A stretch of 64,000 nucleotides of DNA from the NCBI GenBank assembly GCA_033439685.1, contig JAUEDM010000003.1:2820001-2884000 (forward strand), in the 5' to 3' direction. The stretch comes from Apodospora peruviana. Lineage: Eukaryota; Ascomycota; Sordariomycetes; Sordariales; Lasiosphaeriaceae. The translations under genes were made by a program, and so were the position numbers. Positions 1 to 11,045 of this stretch are shown here, one piece after another (the stretch's first letter is position 1; each line of letters begins with the position of its first letter). Under the pieces are notes generated by a model. It was not told the origin of the DNA. It saw only the letters and a program-made list of their open reading frames with translations, and did not search any database.

Positions 1-153
1 GGGTCAGACAGAGACCGAGACCTTCGCCGGAGATTCAATCGGGATCCTCAACCGTCCAACGAAACACTACCGAGCATCCCAAGCATCTCAGCCAGCCCGC
101 CCTCCCTGCCTCCTCTCCGATCGCTCGGGTCCAGATCGCGGCTTCAGGCTGGC

Positions 154-1549
154 ATGGCGTCGTCAGGAGGATCCGACAGCCGCTCGAGACGTTATCGACC
201 CAGTCCGAGTGATCGCTTTTTGGACAGACGACACCCAGCCAGCTACGAGAACAGGAACCCGAGCTCCAACCTTGAGGATATAGATCGGAATCTTGAAAAT
301 GCGAACTCACACCTCCAGGCCTTGCTTGATCTCACAACCAATCCCATAATAACGCAACCGCACATGCCCACTTCGATGCAAGGTCAAGACCACGCAGAAG
401 AGAGCCGGCGTGTCAAACGACGGAAGCTTGATTCCGATAGGATAATATCAAGCTTTAGGGGATTCAAGTACGGCAAGTATGGTCAGGTTGAGCCAGGCCA
501 ACTTCAAATGGAAATCGTGAGCTGCGATGGGGGCTTGTATTCAGACGAACTGTCTTATGCGGCCGAGAATATTCTCAAGAACGACGCTTCGGTGTATTGC
601 ACAAAGGGGCCCCGGTGCAACATAGTGCTGCGGCACCAAGGCGCAACGGTCTTCAGCCTCAAAGAGTTGATTATCAAAGCCCCCGGATCAAACTACTCAT
701 CCCCGTATGTTCCACAGAGCCTGTCCACACCACGACGTCTGCTAACCGGCACACAGGGTTCGCCAAGGAATGGTCTTCATATCGATGAACTCGGACGAGT
801 TGTTAACACGCACAGCACAGTATCAGATTCAGTATTCACCCTCGTCTCGGAGCACGCGCCACGGTATGCCCGGCAGCACCCCTGCGGTTTACTCTGTCCG
901 TCACGACGAAGACGGCAACGCCATCGCTCGGCTGCAGCCGCGACAGCGGCAGGGTTACAACTTCAACGTGGAGGAGGAGGACGACGACTACCGAACTGCT
1001 CAGATCCCAGAAGAGTTCAACGTCTGGCCGTCAACGCGACATGTCACTACCGAGTGCAGTGATGACGACAGCGACGGAGAAGCTGGTCTGGTAATGAATC
1101 ATATGCGTTCCCGCAGGCGGACGCCCAACAGGATCGGTGCCCTGCCGTTTGAGAGCGAGAGCAGTGACGATGGTACGGACGCATGGGGCCCATCCGGCTC
1201 GGACTGGGCTGCTTTTGACGATCTCCATCGGGGAAGTTACTCCCGCGGTCGCTCCGAACACGGAAATAGCGGCATGACGCTTGAGGAAGCTCAGGAAGCC
1301 TCACAGATCGCGACGCAGGAGGCAGTGCGAGCGGTCGGCGGGGAGCTTATGACGCCCGCGGCGCATTTTGAGATCGAGAAGAACAAGAGCAAGTGCACGA
1401 TCAAGTTTCACCCGCCGGTGAGCGCGCGGTTCATCTTGTTGAAGATGTGGAGTCCGCATCATGATCCTTCCAAGAATATTGATATCCAAGGCGTCATTGC
1501 GAAGGGGTTTGCTGGGCCAAGGTTCTTTCCGTCGGTTGATTTACGGTAA
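154..1549 (+). CDS. Conserved fungal protein of unknown function, possible split galactose-binding-like fold
   Basis: Two exons, 154-704 and 757-1549, joined over a 52-nt intron with GTATGT donor, GCTAAC branch and CACAG acceptor, giving 447 residues. Joining restores the frame and yields SSPVRQGMVFISMNSDELL across the junction. The N-terminal 80 residues are polar. A basic RVKRRK stretch near residue 87 looks like a nuclear localisation signal. Residues about 100-220 and the last 60 residues are compact and hydrophobic, separated by an acidic, Ser-rich insert with runs such as EEEDDD. The two compact parts resemble halves of a discoidin/DOC-like beta sandwich (motifs NIVLRH, ARFILLKMW, NIDIQ). 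That is inference only; I do not recognise the family by name. The start is the first ATG of the open frame. It is transcribed in the same direction as eIF6 downstream. Confidence 0.8.
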
Positions 1550-2745
1550 CATAGATATATGGACTTGATCGGCAGGTTTTGAATTCTGTGATTAGGGTAT
1601 TGGAAGTTTTGGAGCGTTTCTGGGATTTTTTTAGATGCATTAGTTTTGGGTTTTAGCTCTGATGGCACTCATGGGACACGGTTTCAACCTAGGGTAGGTA
1701 GTTATTGTTGGAACTAACGTACATAAGTACATACCTCTATCAATTGCTTTCTGAGACGAGATACATGAACTGTATTGGGTCTTGCTCGGATTTCTTGATG
1801 CGTAGCGACGGGACGAATTCCGTGTATGGCAGCCGTTCCTGGCAAGGGGCCGTTTAAAGAAGAGGACCGGGTAAAGTTGAAAGAAGGCTTTGTGAATCGG
1901 TTTCACCTGATTAAATAGTCAACCGGGCTACGGTTGAAACTTCTGTTTCGGTAGCAAGTCCATGACAACTATAAGCCCAAGAATGCAAGAACCCAAACTC
2001 TACGGAACAGTGGGCCCACACGTCTGCGTGGTTGTGTGGTGCAGTCGACAGTCTTTACGGATTCCGTACTCTTGGCCGTGAAGCGCCAGTGATGACTTCT
2101 AGCGGCGATGATTCATAATGAATTGGCTGACTCTGGTTATTGACGGGCGAACAGGAGCCGCAGCAGCTTACCACTCTCGGAACACCTTGCTCTGTGGAAC
2201 AGCAGCTTTCTTCCGTCATGAACCCTCTGAGAGATTGAGTCACTCTCAAGATGCGGATGTCGGGTGGGTGGCGGTGCGAGCAGCTGCAGATTGCCGCTTA
2301 TTATACTGAGTCACCCGGACCTTCCAATGGCCTTCCTCTTAAAAGTGAAACATAATTGTAAAAAGATGAGTGGGTAGGTAGTCAATATCACAAGCTAGAA
2401 ACTCCGACTGGTTAGATTGGGGGGCGATTCTGAAGTGTTCAAGTTTTATAAGTTTAAGTTCCCCCGGCCGAAGAGGGGCAAACCAACAATTATTCCTCCG
2501 CCCAGCAGCAGAGAGGCACAACCCCACTTTACGATTAAGGTAGAAACCATTGCAGTCTGCGCCCACTGTATTTTCCTACTACTACATCTCTATCACGATC
2601 CTTCTTTTCTACAAGGACCAAACATCAACCTAATCGCCGTCGCATTCAAGAAGAAAGGAATTCCCGTTGCCCTTACGCCCTCCCAAAAAATTTCACTAGG
2701 AAGTCACAATCAAGAGAAAGACCCTAAACCGAAAGTACAGCAATC
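1550..2745. other. Intergenic: 3' flank of the first gene and eIF6 promoter/leader
   Basis: About 1.2 kb without a supportable gene. It holds two GGTAGGTA octamers (1693-1700, 2373-2380) and an A/C-rich leader just before the eIF6 ATG. Short open frames here, including one running into eIF6 exon 1, lack coding character. Confidence 0.7.
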
Positions 2746-3143
2746 ATGGCTGTCCGCGCGCAATTCGAGAACTCCAACGAGTAAGTTTCTCTATACTCTT
2801 TTTTTTTCTGCCCGCCACCACCGTCACCACCGCCGAATGGATTGCCCCACCACGAAATACCCCACGATAGATGACGGAGGGCACTGGAACTGGCAATGCC
2901 GGTGGGTCGCGACGACGACGATGCGCTGCGAACCTGAAGGATCCAAACATATAACTGACATCTGTTGTAGGGTTGGTGTCTTTAGCACATTAACAAACTC
3001 TTATGCGCTCGTGGCCGTCGGCGCGAGCGAGAACTTCTACAGCGTGTTCGAGGCCGAGTTGCAGGACGTGATTCCGATCTGCAGGACGACAATTGCCGGC
3101 ACGAGAATCATTGGGCGGTTAACAGCTGGGTAAGACACACACA

Positions 3144-3177
<34 letters not shown>

Positions 3178-3748
3178 GACCGACCGACTGACAGTCAACA
3201 GAAACCGGAAAGGCCTCCTCGTGCCCACCTCCACAACAGATCAAGAACTGCAACACCTGCGCAACAGCCTGCCGGACTCGATCCGCATCCAGCGGATCGA
3301 GGAGCGGCTCTCAGCGCTGGGCAACGTGATCGTCACAAACGACCACATCGCGCTCGTGCATCCGGACCTGGAGCGCGAGACGGAAGAGATTATTGCGGAT
3401 GTGCTTGGAGTCGAAGTGTTTAGGCAGACGATCGCCGATAATGTTCTTGTCGGCAGCTACATGGCGCTCAGCAACCAGGGCGGGCTGGTGCACCCCAAGA
3501 CGTCGATCCAGGACCAGGACGAGCTCTCCAGTCTTCTTCAGGTGCCGCTGGTGGCCGGCAGCGTGAATCGCGGGTCCAACGTGATTGGTGGCGGCATGGT
3601 TGTGAACGACTGGATGGCGGTTACCGGACTCGACACGACTGCTCCCGAACTCAGCGTTATCGAGAGCGTGTTCCGATTAGGAGAGGGGGCGGCGCCGGGG
3701 GCGATTAATACCAGTATGAAGGAGACTATGGTTGAGTCGTTTTACTGA
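2746..3748 (+). CDS. TIF6: Eukaryotic translation initiation factor 6 (60S anti-association factor)
   Basis: Three exons, 2746-2780, 2971-3129 and 3202-3748, encode 246 residues, the usual length for eIF6 (yeast 245). The protein begins MAVRAQFENSNEVGVFS and keeps family signatures TTIAGTRIIGR, QELQHLRNSLPDS, RLSALGNV, NQGGLVHPKTS and TGLDTTAPELSVIES. eIF6 is a five-bladed pentein-fold protein that binds the 60S subunit face, prevents premature 40S joining, and is needed for pre-60S maturation in nucleolus and cytoplasm. Intron 1 is 190 nt, long for this locus, and splits a codon after only 35 coding nt. Intron 2 (72 nt) contains adjoining AC and CT microsatellites between its donor and branch site. 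A longer frame opening upstream at 2417 reads through intron 1 and is not the start. Identification is secure. Confidence 0.97.
3135..3174. repeat. Compound (AC)n(CT)n microsatellite in eIF6 intron 2
   Basis: Six AC units run into about fourteen CT units (3146-3174), all inside the 72-nt second intron, so more than half of the intron is simple repeat. The CT run lies between the GTAAGA donor and the CTGAC branch site and lengthens the pyrimidine-rich part. Confidence 0.95.
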
Positions 3749-5580
3749 GTTGATTGGATGCTACGTACTACGGCCGATGAGGGCTTGGTAATGGGGTTTG
3801 TGGGTTTGGGTTTGGCTGGCTGGCTGGGGATGGATGGATGCTTGGTTGGGAAGATTGTGGATTTTCTCTTCAACAAAAAATTCCATCATCTTGCTCAGCC
3901 TTACCTCTCCCTCTCTCTGTTTGTGTGGCTGGAAGACGCGTGGGATATGTCGTGAGGAAAGGGACCTATTGATGCCCTTTTCCCTTCTTTCTCGATGCGC
4001 CAGATGTCTAGGCTCTTGACAAAGCTAGCGAAGGATATGATATAGACAACGAATGTGAGAGACTCAGTCAGCCCACCCGCCTACTCCGCCATTACTGGTT
4101 GATCTAGTGCGTTTTGCTTCATGTGACAATTGAGTTCAAAGTTTTTGCTCGAGTTCCGGTTCTGGTCAACTGTCTATTGTTACGGGGCCATAACTAGCCC
4201 CCTACTTGCTCATATTAGAGACTTTTCGTCGGACGATCGGATGAATAACGTAGGTATGTATATTTGCTCGTTGACGGATTTTTGGTGGAAAAGGTGATAT
4301 CAGACGGTTATTGACTGGTTGGGTGTGACGTCCCAGACTAACGCACCGCCGACAACACACATATATGCAAGGTGCGCTGGTTCCAATGCTAAAAGATAAA
4401 GAAATGTGTGGATTAGATAAATAATTCCTGTAAGGAGACACGGCTCTTCCAGGCATGTATGGGCGGAGACAATGATTGTATACATAACGAATGCTGTATT
4501 CTGTATATATGACCCTATTCAGAGTCCTGTTGAGATCGTCCGTACACACACAGTACGTTAGGGTCCAAGAGCACGAACAAAGGTCCACATTCCGGGTTCT
4601 GCCCAAAAGTAAGAAAGAGCGGAGCTTCTCTTACCTAAAATGAAAATGTGATTTGCAGAACTGAACTTTTCGCGCCCGACTTCATGCCTCGTGAAGAAAA
4701 AGGAACAATGGTACTTTTCTGTTGTTTGGTACCTTGGCAACCAGGGCTGGACTGCGAGCGGGACTTGGAGTTCGAACGTGGAAAGTGGAGCAGAGCTTCT
4801 GCTTGGCTGCCAGCTGTGCAGCTCCTGAAAAGCAGGGACTGGATGAGGACAGGACGTCAGCGCATCCACCGCCCAGAGCCTGGAAACAAAAACCCTGGCT
4901 GGTGTTGTGGCTGTGGCTTGCTGGCTGGCTTTCAATTCCTGTCAGCATATGTTTTCTTTCTCCCTTTTTTCTTCTCCGATAAACAAAGCCGAGCGACGAT
5001 GCATGAATTTTGAGTTTTCACCGCATAATACCGCCCCTCTATTCCTACCGATTTTTTTTCTCACCGATCAGTGATTCCCGGGGATCTTAGGACAGCAGAG
5101 CCACGGGAATTGTTGCCACCTGGGAGAAACACACACTATCCCGGCCCGTCCGCCACATTTGTTCGAGACGCGTTCGACCCCGCCCGCGGTTCGATTCGGT
5201 TTGCTTGCGCTGGAACGCATCTCTGTGATATACCTGCATTCGGCAACGACAAGTGTAAAGTGTATGTGTCTTGGATACATGCCATCCCGTCACGGAACAC
5301 CTGTGCTAATCAAGGCTGCAGCTTGCGTAATGAGTGTATAAACTCTGTTGCATCTGCTCTGAGAGGTGTACAGTACGGGACTGTTTGGGTATCACCGGAA
5401 ACCAACTGGGAGATTCAGGAGGAGGACAACAACAAGTAAAAACAAATCCACCCACATCTCCGACGAGGAATTCCCGACTTTGCGGCGTGAACGCAAAACA
5501 CTTAGACAACAGGACCCCACCAAAAGAACAAAGCAGGGAAATACCAGGGACACCGTCCCGCGCCGAAACATTAACTCATC
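3749..5580. other. Intergenic, 1.8 kb, between eIF6 and the coiled-coil gene
   Basis: No supportable gene. The many overlapping short frames at 4200-5500 on both strands have no recognisable domain and no consistent splice signals. The last 600 bases, rich in A and C, are probably the promoter and leader of the gene at 5581. Confidence 0.6.
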
Positions 5581-7272
5581 ATGCTAAGCCACAACTCTGC
5601 CTTATTATCCTCCCCCCAGCCCGAGCTATTACCCCCTCAGCACCCATCAACCCTGGCTCTGCGCGGATCTGCGAACCAAACCACGTCCACAGATGGCTAT
5701 GTTTCTCCTCGCCAGCAGCTCGAGAAGCGCCAAATAGCAGCTACGACACCACCAGTCCGAGCACAGAACCAACACCACCGCGGCGGAAGCTTAATCGCCT
5801 CGTCTCCGTCCCTCTCGCCGCTCCAGGAGTACCACAGCGGCTTTTCCGATGTGGACGTCGGCTCCTCCCCGTACACGCCGTCCAATCATCGCAGGCAGCA
5901 GTCGTTTCCAAACCTGCTCCCGCTGTCCTTCCGGAGCAGGACGCCGTCGCCGACCAGGAAGCCGTCCATTTTCGTGGCCGAGCATCAGCAGATGCCTTTC
6001 ACCGGCGATGGGAGACCGACCACCGGCCGGGCGGGTGACAGCAGCCCGAGAGGTGGGTTTGCTGGCTGGCTAAGCGGCACCGCAGCCGGAAACGCCCTGG
6101 GAATGTCCTCGGTCAACCCGGCTACCACATCATCATCATTATCATCATCATCGGCATCTCGCGCAGACGTTCTAGATCCCACACCAGACACTACTCCAAC
6201 ACGATCACGAAGAAGCCTCACGAGCGCAAGCAGCGTAACAGTAGTCTCCCACGATCCAGCCACGCCAAAGAATACCGTCACATCGCGCTTCATGTCCGCC
6301 ATATCCTCGCGGTTCACGCCTGCTCCCGCAAGCCCGGTCTTCGACGACGAGCTCTGCAACCTCGACATCGAGTCCGCGCTCTTTCCTCCGGGCTCCCCGG
6401 GCCAGGACAGCTTCTCGCCGGCGGCGTTCAAGAATCTCCAGGCCAACGCGGTCGGCCTCCTTAATAAGATGCAAAGCGCCTACCGCGAGCGCGTGGTCAC
6501 GCTGAGGGAAATCCAGGCCGAGCGGTCGGCGCAGCGCGACGAGATGGAAGAGGCCGAGACCCGCGCGCAGCACCTCAAGATGCAGCTCGAGGGGATGGCG
6601 CACAGGGCGCAGGAGCAGGAGAAGATGATGCGATCACTCATGGAGGAGCTCGCGGCAGAAAAGAGGGCACGGTTGGAAGATCAACAGCGCATGCTGCTGC
6701 TTGCGGGAGGGGATAAGAGTCCCCTTGGGGAGGGGTCGATGGTCTCGGAGGACTTGGGAGTCGACGAGGACCGGCTGCAGCTAAAGCTACAGCGGAAGCA
6801 GTGGCGCAAGAGTACTGGGAGTAATGGTGGTGGTGGAGTTAACGATGATACGGATGAGGAGAGCGCGGAGAGCGAGAGTGTTTTTTCGAGGTGTCGCAGT
6901 CCCACGTTGGCTTCGCCTCTTGCCGTCAACAGCAACGGGGAGAATGGCATGATGGATGGAGCAGCTACGCCTCTACAGATGGGGAGAACCAATGCCTCAT
7001 CACTGGCTCCTCCGCTGTCGTCGCAGAAACAGTCGCTGTCGAAAGGGAGTGGTGTGAGCGCGCTGCAGAAGATTATCAGGGGTATCTCTGGTGAGAACGT
7101 TGAAGATTCGGGACCGACCGAGTGCGTGAACTGTAAGGGCCAGGACGCTAGTGTTGCTTGGGACACTGTCAGTCTGCTGAGGGACGAGAATCGGCATCTC
7201 AAGCAGCGGGTTGGGCAGCTGGAGGTTGCTGTGGAAGGGGCGCTGGATTTGGTTAATGGGATTGGGATGTGA
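5581..7272 (+). CDS. Coiled-coil protein with C-terminal CxxC and second coiled coil
   Basis: A single uninterrupted frame of 563 residues. Residues 1-280 are Ser/Pro/Thr-rich and disordered, with many SP and TP sites (phosphorylation candidates) and a short hydrophobic GGFAGWLSG patch near residue 160. Residues about 282-376 form a strong heptad-type coiled coil rich in Glu, Arg, Gln and Met. An acidic, Gly-rich linker follows. A CVNCKG motif (a CxxC pair) near residue 515 is followed by a second coiled coil to about residue 560. This architecture is common among fungal structural or spindle-pole/septal proteins, but I do not recognise the family and assign no function. The start is the only in-frame ATG before the conserved part. 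It is convergent with the complex I gene downstream. Confidence 0.85.
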   Translation: MLSHNSALLSSPQPELLPPQHPSTLALRGSANQTTSTDGYVSPRQQLEKRQIAATTPPVRAQNQHHRGGSLIASSPSLSPLQEYHSGFSDVDVGSSPYTPSNHRRQQSFPNLLPLSFRSRTPSPTRKPSIFVAEHQQMPFTGDGRPTTGRAGDSSPRGGFAGWLSGTAAGNALGMSSVNPATTSSSLSSSSASRADVLDPTPDTTPTRSRRSLTSASSVTVVSHDPATPKNTVTSRFMSAISSRFTPAPASPVFDDELCNLDIESALFPPGSPGQDSFSPAAFKNLQANAVGLLNKMQSAYRERVVTLREIQAERSAQRDEMEEAETRAQHLKMQLEGMAHRAQEQEKMMRSLMEELAAEKRARLEDQQRMLLLAGGDKSPLGEGSMVSEDLGVDEDRLQLKLQRKQWRKSTGSNGGGGVNDDTDEESAESESVFSRCRSPTLASPLAVNSNGENGMMDGAATPLQMGRTNASSLAPPLSSQKQSLSKGSGVSALQKIIRGISGENVEDSGPTECVNCKGQDASVAWDTVSLLRDENRHLKQRVGQLEVAVEGALDLVNGIGM

Positions 7273-8086
7273 TTTGGTTATCTAGGTATCTGGTAGGTTG
7301 GTTCATCTTGGCGTTTATATTGGGTTCTGGAACTTTGGCAATCGCAATCGTGTTTTCTGACATTATATGATGGCAATCAATGGCATGTAGAAGATCAGTG
7401 AACGGAGAAATGCCTGGATGAATAGATAGGATTGGTCATTGGGGAGGTCCATGGGTTAAAAGATACCATGTTGGAGCGTTGGGCGCATATTTGAGTAGAG
7501 TAACCGATCAATCTACTTTCGGTGATGCAATCCGTAAACTCGGTGCATATACCTATGTAAGGTACATACATACAGCTGGATGGAGCATGGAGTAAAGTAG
7601 CTAATGCTCTAACCGAGGTCATATGCATTTTGGGGTACCCGTCTTTCAAATCTCTTACTGATCCGGGCCGCCAAGTAAACAGACATATGAACCTCTCAGT
7701 CAGTATTGTTGGGTAGCTCGGTAGTTTCCTGATTGTCTATAGGTAGGTGCACATCCGCACATCCAGGTTGCTTAGGAAGTGCAAACTTGATTTATAGACA
7801 GGTAAATCAAACACCAAAACATTGCAAATACACACACACACACACCTTTCAAGAAAAATGTCCCTATAACATATCAAATGTACCGAATCCGCATTGTTCA
7901 GTTCATAACCGCGAATTCCTCTACCGGGCGGCTGTACTGCCCTGCACTACCACCCCTGTCTGGCCTGTGGACTTTTCACTCAACAGACCAGATCAATCCT
8001 CCCATCCCGTCCCATCTCTTCCATATATACAGTTTCCCGACCAACCTCCTTCCCTCAACTCCGCCCCGACATCCTCCGCGCTTTAC
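7273..8086. other. Convergent intergenic region with (CA)8 microsatellite
   Basis: About 0.8 kb between the stop codons of two convergent genes. It contains a CA dinucleotide tract at 7830-7845 and scattered TAGGTA-like sequence. Small frames here show no coding character. It should hold the 3' UTRs of both neighbours. Confidence 0.65.
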
Positions 8087-8447
8087 TTAGTGTGAGGTCG
8101 CAGTACCGTCGGGATGGTGGTGATCGTCTTTCATGAAAAAGTGCTCGTACGCGCAGTAGCCGGCGAACGCCACGGTCGCGATGCCCAGGCCGGGGAAGGC
8201 ATTCTTGAATCGGTTCCAGCGAGTGAATTGGCCTGTGTACCGCCATGCCTCACTATGATGAATGTCCAATATCTCCAAAGTCAGCTATATTCTGTCGCAC
8301 GCGGTCGTGGCATGGTAGTGAATGGGTGGGGGGAGGTAGGTAGAAAACTGACGCCTTCTCCCAAGGATCGTATCTCGGCTGGCCGGACGCGGCAATGAGC
8401 TTCTTCATGTCAAAGCCGGTGACGTTGGGCTTCTCGCCATTGGCCAT
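8087..8447 (-). CDS. NDUFB3: NADH:ubiquinone oxidoreductase (complex I) B12 subunit
   Basis: Two coding exons, complement 8353-8447 and 8087-8252, separated by a 100-nt intron (donor GTCAGT, acceptor CATAG), give 86 residues. Key stretches are MANGEKPNVTGFDMKK, YDPWEKAEAWRYTGQFTRW, FKNAFPGLGIATVAFAGYCA and a His/Asp-rich tail. NDUFB3/B12 is a single-span accessory subunit in the distal membrane arm of mitochondrial complex I. Residues about 52-68 form the one membrane helix. Upstream of the ATG on this strand lie a GCTAAC branch, a pyrimidine tract and TAG (acceptor at 8458), with a possible donor near 8552, so a 5' UTR intron is likely. Reading further upstream adds a poor N-terminal extension, so the MANGEK start is preferred. 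Confidence 0.93.
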
Positions 8448-9219
8448 TCGTAGTATTCTAGAGAGAAGAGAGCGGCGCACAGTGTGTTAGCTTCGCGAAT
8501 CAATTAGAGTCTTTGCTGGAGGTGTTGTTTGTTGCCTTGCCTTGAGGGATACATTGTGAGTGTGTGGTGTTGTGCCCGAGGATTCGACGTCGCTGACGGG
8601 CCCCGGGGAGATGGAGATGGACTCGTCGTCAAGGTCGTCTTGAAGCTGTTTGGGGATGCTGCATTGACGGGGTCCGGCTTAGCTAAGGTGACGGAGTGAC
8701 TTGTGGTAAGCTGGTCCGTGCAGCACCGTCAACCCGCCCCGTTAGGCTAAGTCTAAGGCTGGGCTGGACCTCTCTCTCCAACAACCCTTTTCCATCGTTG
8801 AACCTGTCCCAGCGCACTCAAAATCACAAGTCAATCCCGACAACTCGGACTTCTACATAAAGTTTTCGGACTGCCGACTGAGGCAACATATACTACGTAT
8901 ACGACCGAATAACATTAACCTGTACCTTCCGGTTGCACGTGCCGATACCTTGCACATCATCCAGACCAAGCGACGTAAAAGCAGACCGCCCACACCTCAC
9001 CCGAGACCAGCGACACGCCTACACGCATCTCAACTTCTCCCTCGTCGCGTGTGGTCGCCGGCTGGGCGTCCAGGAATGCCCCATCTAAACCCAGAAGCGA
9101 ATTTATTCTCTTCAACCCAAGACGCACAGCACAATTCAACCGCCTACCATCGACGCGGTCGTAGGAATCCCAGAAACGGACGAAGATAGAACCACAACGT
9201 CTCTGGTCGCGGCGCCGCG
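8448..9219. promoter_or_regulatory. Shared divergent promoter region of NDUFB3 and POP2
   Basis: About 770 bases between divergent start codons. It contains the probable NDUFB3 5' UTR intron (about 8458-8552), and one CACGTG E-box at 8936-8941, 284 bases before the POP2 ATG. No gene is seen here. Promoter function is inferred from position. Confidence 0.5.
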
Positions 9220-11045
9220 ATGCCTCCGCCGATGAGGGGGTTTCCTAACGGGCCCAATGCGATATCGCCGTATCACCAACAGTTCCCAGGCCATTCCCAA
9301 CACTCGACAGCTCATCCGCCACCGCTCACCGGCAACCCGGGCTACCTGAACCAAAACCCCCAACTAAACCCGAACAGCCAGATAAACCCCTTTTCGGGAA
9401 ACAGCAACCTACTTGGTCTGACAGGTGGCCTGAATGCCGCCGGTGGCTTCAACATTGGCGGAGACACAGGCCTGGGAAGCCATGCGGCGCGAATGGGATT
9501 CGCCCACGCCGGCAATTTGCAGCAGCAGCAACAGTCACAGCAGCAGCAGCAGGCACAGCAACAGCAACAGCATCAGCCTCAGCATCAACCTCAGCAACAG
9601 CAGCATCAGCAGCAACACCCGCAGCACGTACAGCACGCACAGCAGGCCCAGCATGTCCAGCACGTGCAGCACGTGCAGCACGCGCAGCAACAGCAGGGCC
9701 ACAATGTGATGGCTGATCACGCGACACGGGCCCAGACGAAGGGGCGGATAAGGGAGGTCTGGAAGCACAATTTGCACGAGGAAATGGCCAATCTTAGGGA
9801 CTTGGTGGACAAGTACCCGTACATTGCTATGGTAAGACTCTGCGAATGCGGATCTGACTGGGATAGAGGATGGCTAACGAAACGCTGCAGGATACCGAAT
9901 TTCCCGGCGTTGTGTCTAGACCGATGGGTGGCTTCCGGGGAAAGAGCGACTATCATTATCAATGTCTGCGAACAAACGTTGACCTGCTGAAAGTCATCCA
10001 GATAGGCATCGCCGTGTTCAACGAAGATGGCGAGCAGCCTCCAGCACGGCCGACCTCGACAGACTCACTAGATATTGCCACGGGACGAAGGGGTGGCAAC
10101 CAGGGGGCACCGTTCCCTTATGCTTGGCAGTTCAACTTCCAATTTTCCCTGAAGGACGACATGTTCAACCAAACATCGATCGAATCCCTTCAGCAGGCCG
10201 GTATCGACTTCAATCTGCTGGAGAGGGACGGCATAGACCCGCACGAGTTCGCCTCGCTGCTTATCCCATCCGGCTTGGTGTGTTTCGAGAACGTCCGGTG
10301 GATTAGTTTCCACGGTGGCTACGACTTTGGCTACCTCACCAAGCTGCTCATCTGCCGGCAGCTGCCCAATGACGAGGTCGAGTTCGACCAGATCATGAAG
10401 CTGTACTTCCCGTCCACCTACGACGTCAAGCATCTGATGAAGCACGCGATCAAGCTTCACAACAGCGGCATGTTGAGCCCGAGCGACCCGAGCGCAACAG
10501 AGATTCTGCAGAAGTTTGAACAGAAATCCGGTCTAGAGCACATCGCCGAGACTCTCAAGATTAAGCGTGTTGGAAGTGCTCACCAGGCCGGCTCTGACAG
10601 CTTGCTGACGGGGCGCGTCTTCTTTGAGCTTCGCAAGCGCATTTTCGACGGCGAGATCTCGGATGACCACGTCGGCAAGGTGTGGGGTCTCGGGATCCCC
10701 GACTTTTCACTGGCGGGCATGACTATCGGTGGAGGCCCTCCTGGAGGCGGTAATACAAATGCCAACAACAACAATACGGGCGGGCAAGCTGGTGGCACTG
10801 GTGGTCAGGACAACACCCCGACCGCTCAGAACGGGGCGGGGGGCTCCAACCACCACCAGAACGGAGGCACGCCCAGCACGCCCAACACGAACACCGTTGG
10901 ACTGGCCGGCACCCCGGCGGCGACCGCCCATAACACCAATGGCGGTAATAACACTGCTGCCGCCAACCTGGGAGGCATGGGCCCGATGACACCTGGCGGA
11001 GGCGGAGGTGTATTCGGAGCGTTTGCGTTTGGAGGAAATAGATAA
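9220..11045 (+). CDS. POP2: CCR4-NOT complex deadenylase subunit POP2/CAF1
   Basis: Two exons, 9220-9831 and 9891-11045, with a 59-nt intron (GTAAGA donor, GCTAAC branch, CTGCAG acceptor), encode 588 residues. The deadenylase core (about 165-440) is a DEDD-type RNase D fold: DTEFPG near 205 carries the first Asp and Glu, ISFHGGYDFGYL carries the second Asp, and AHQAGSDSLLTGRVFFELR carries the last. CAF1 shortens mRNA poly(A) tails in the CCR4-NOT complex in the cytoplasm and also acts in transcription. The tails are unusual: residues 101-159 are almost pure Gln and His with QHVQHVQHVQHAQ repeats, and the last 110 residues are Gly/Asn/Thr-rich. Such extensions are common in filamentous fungi and vary in length. 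The intron falls exactly before the catalytic DTEFPG, so missplicing would remove activity. Confidence 0.96.
9520..9696 (+). repeat. Gln/His-coding CAG/CAC/CAT triplet tract in POP2
   Basis: Dense CAG, CAA, CAC and CAT codons encode POP2 residues 101-159. A 9-bp unit (CAGCACGTG-like) repeats in the last third and gives the QHV triplets. This is a likely site of length variation between strains. Confidence 0.9.

Noticed and set aside
9535..9777. Leucine-rich antisense open frame opposite the POP2 Gln/His tract
   Set aside because: It is the reverse of CAG/CAC repeats, so lack of stops is a composition effect.
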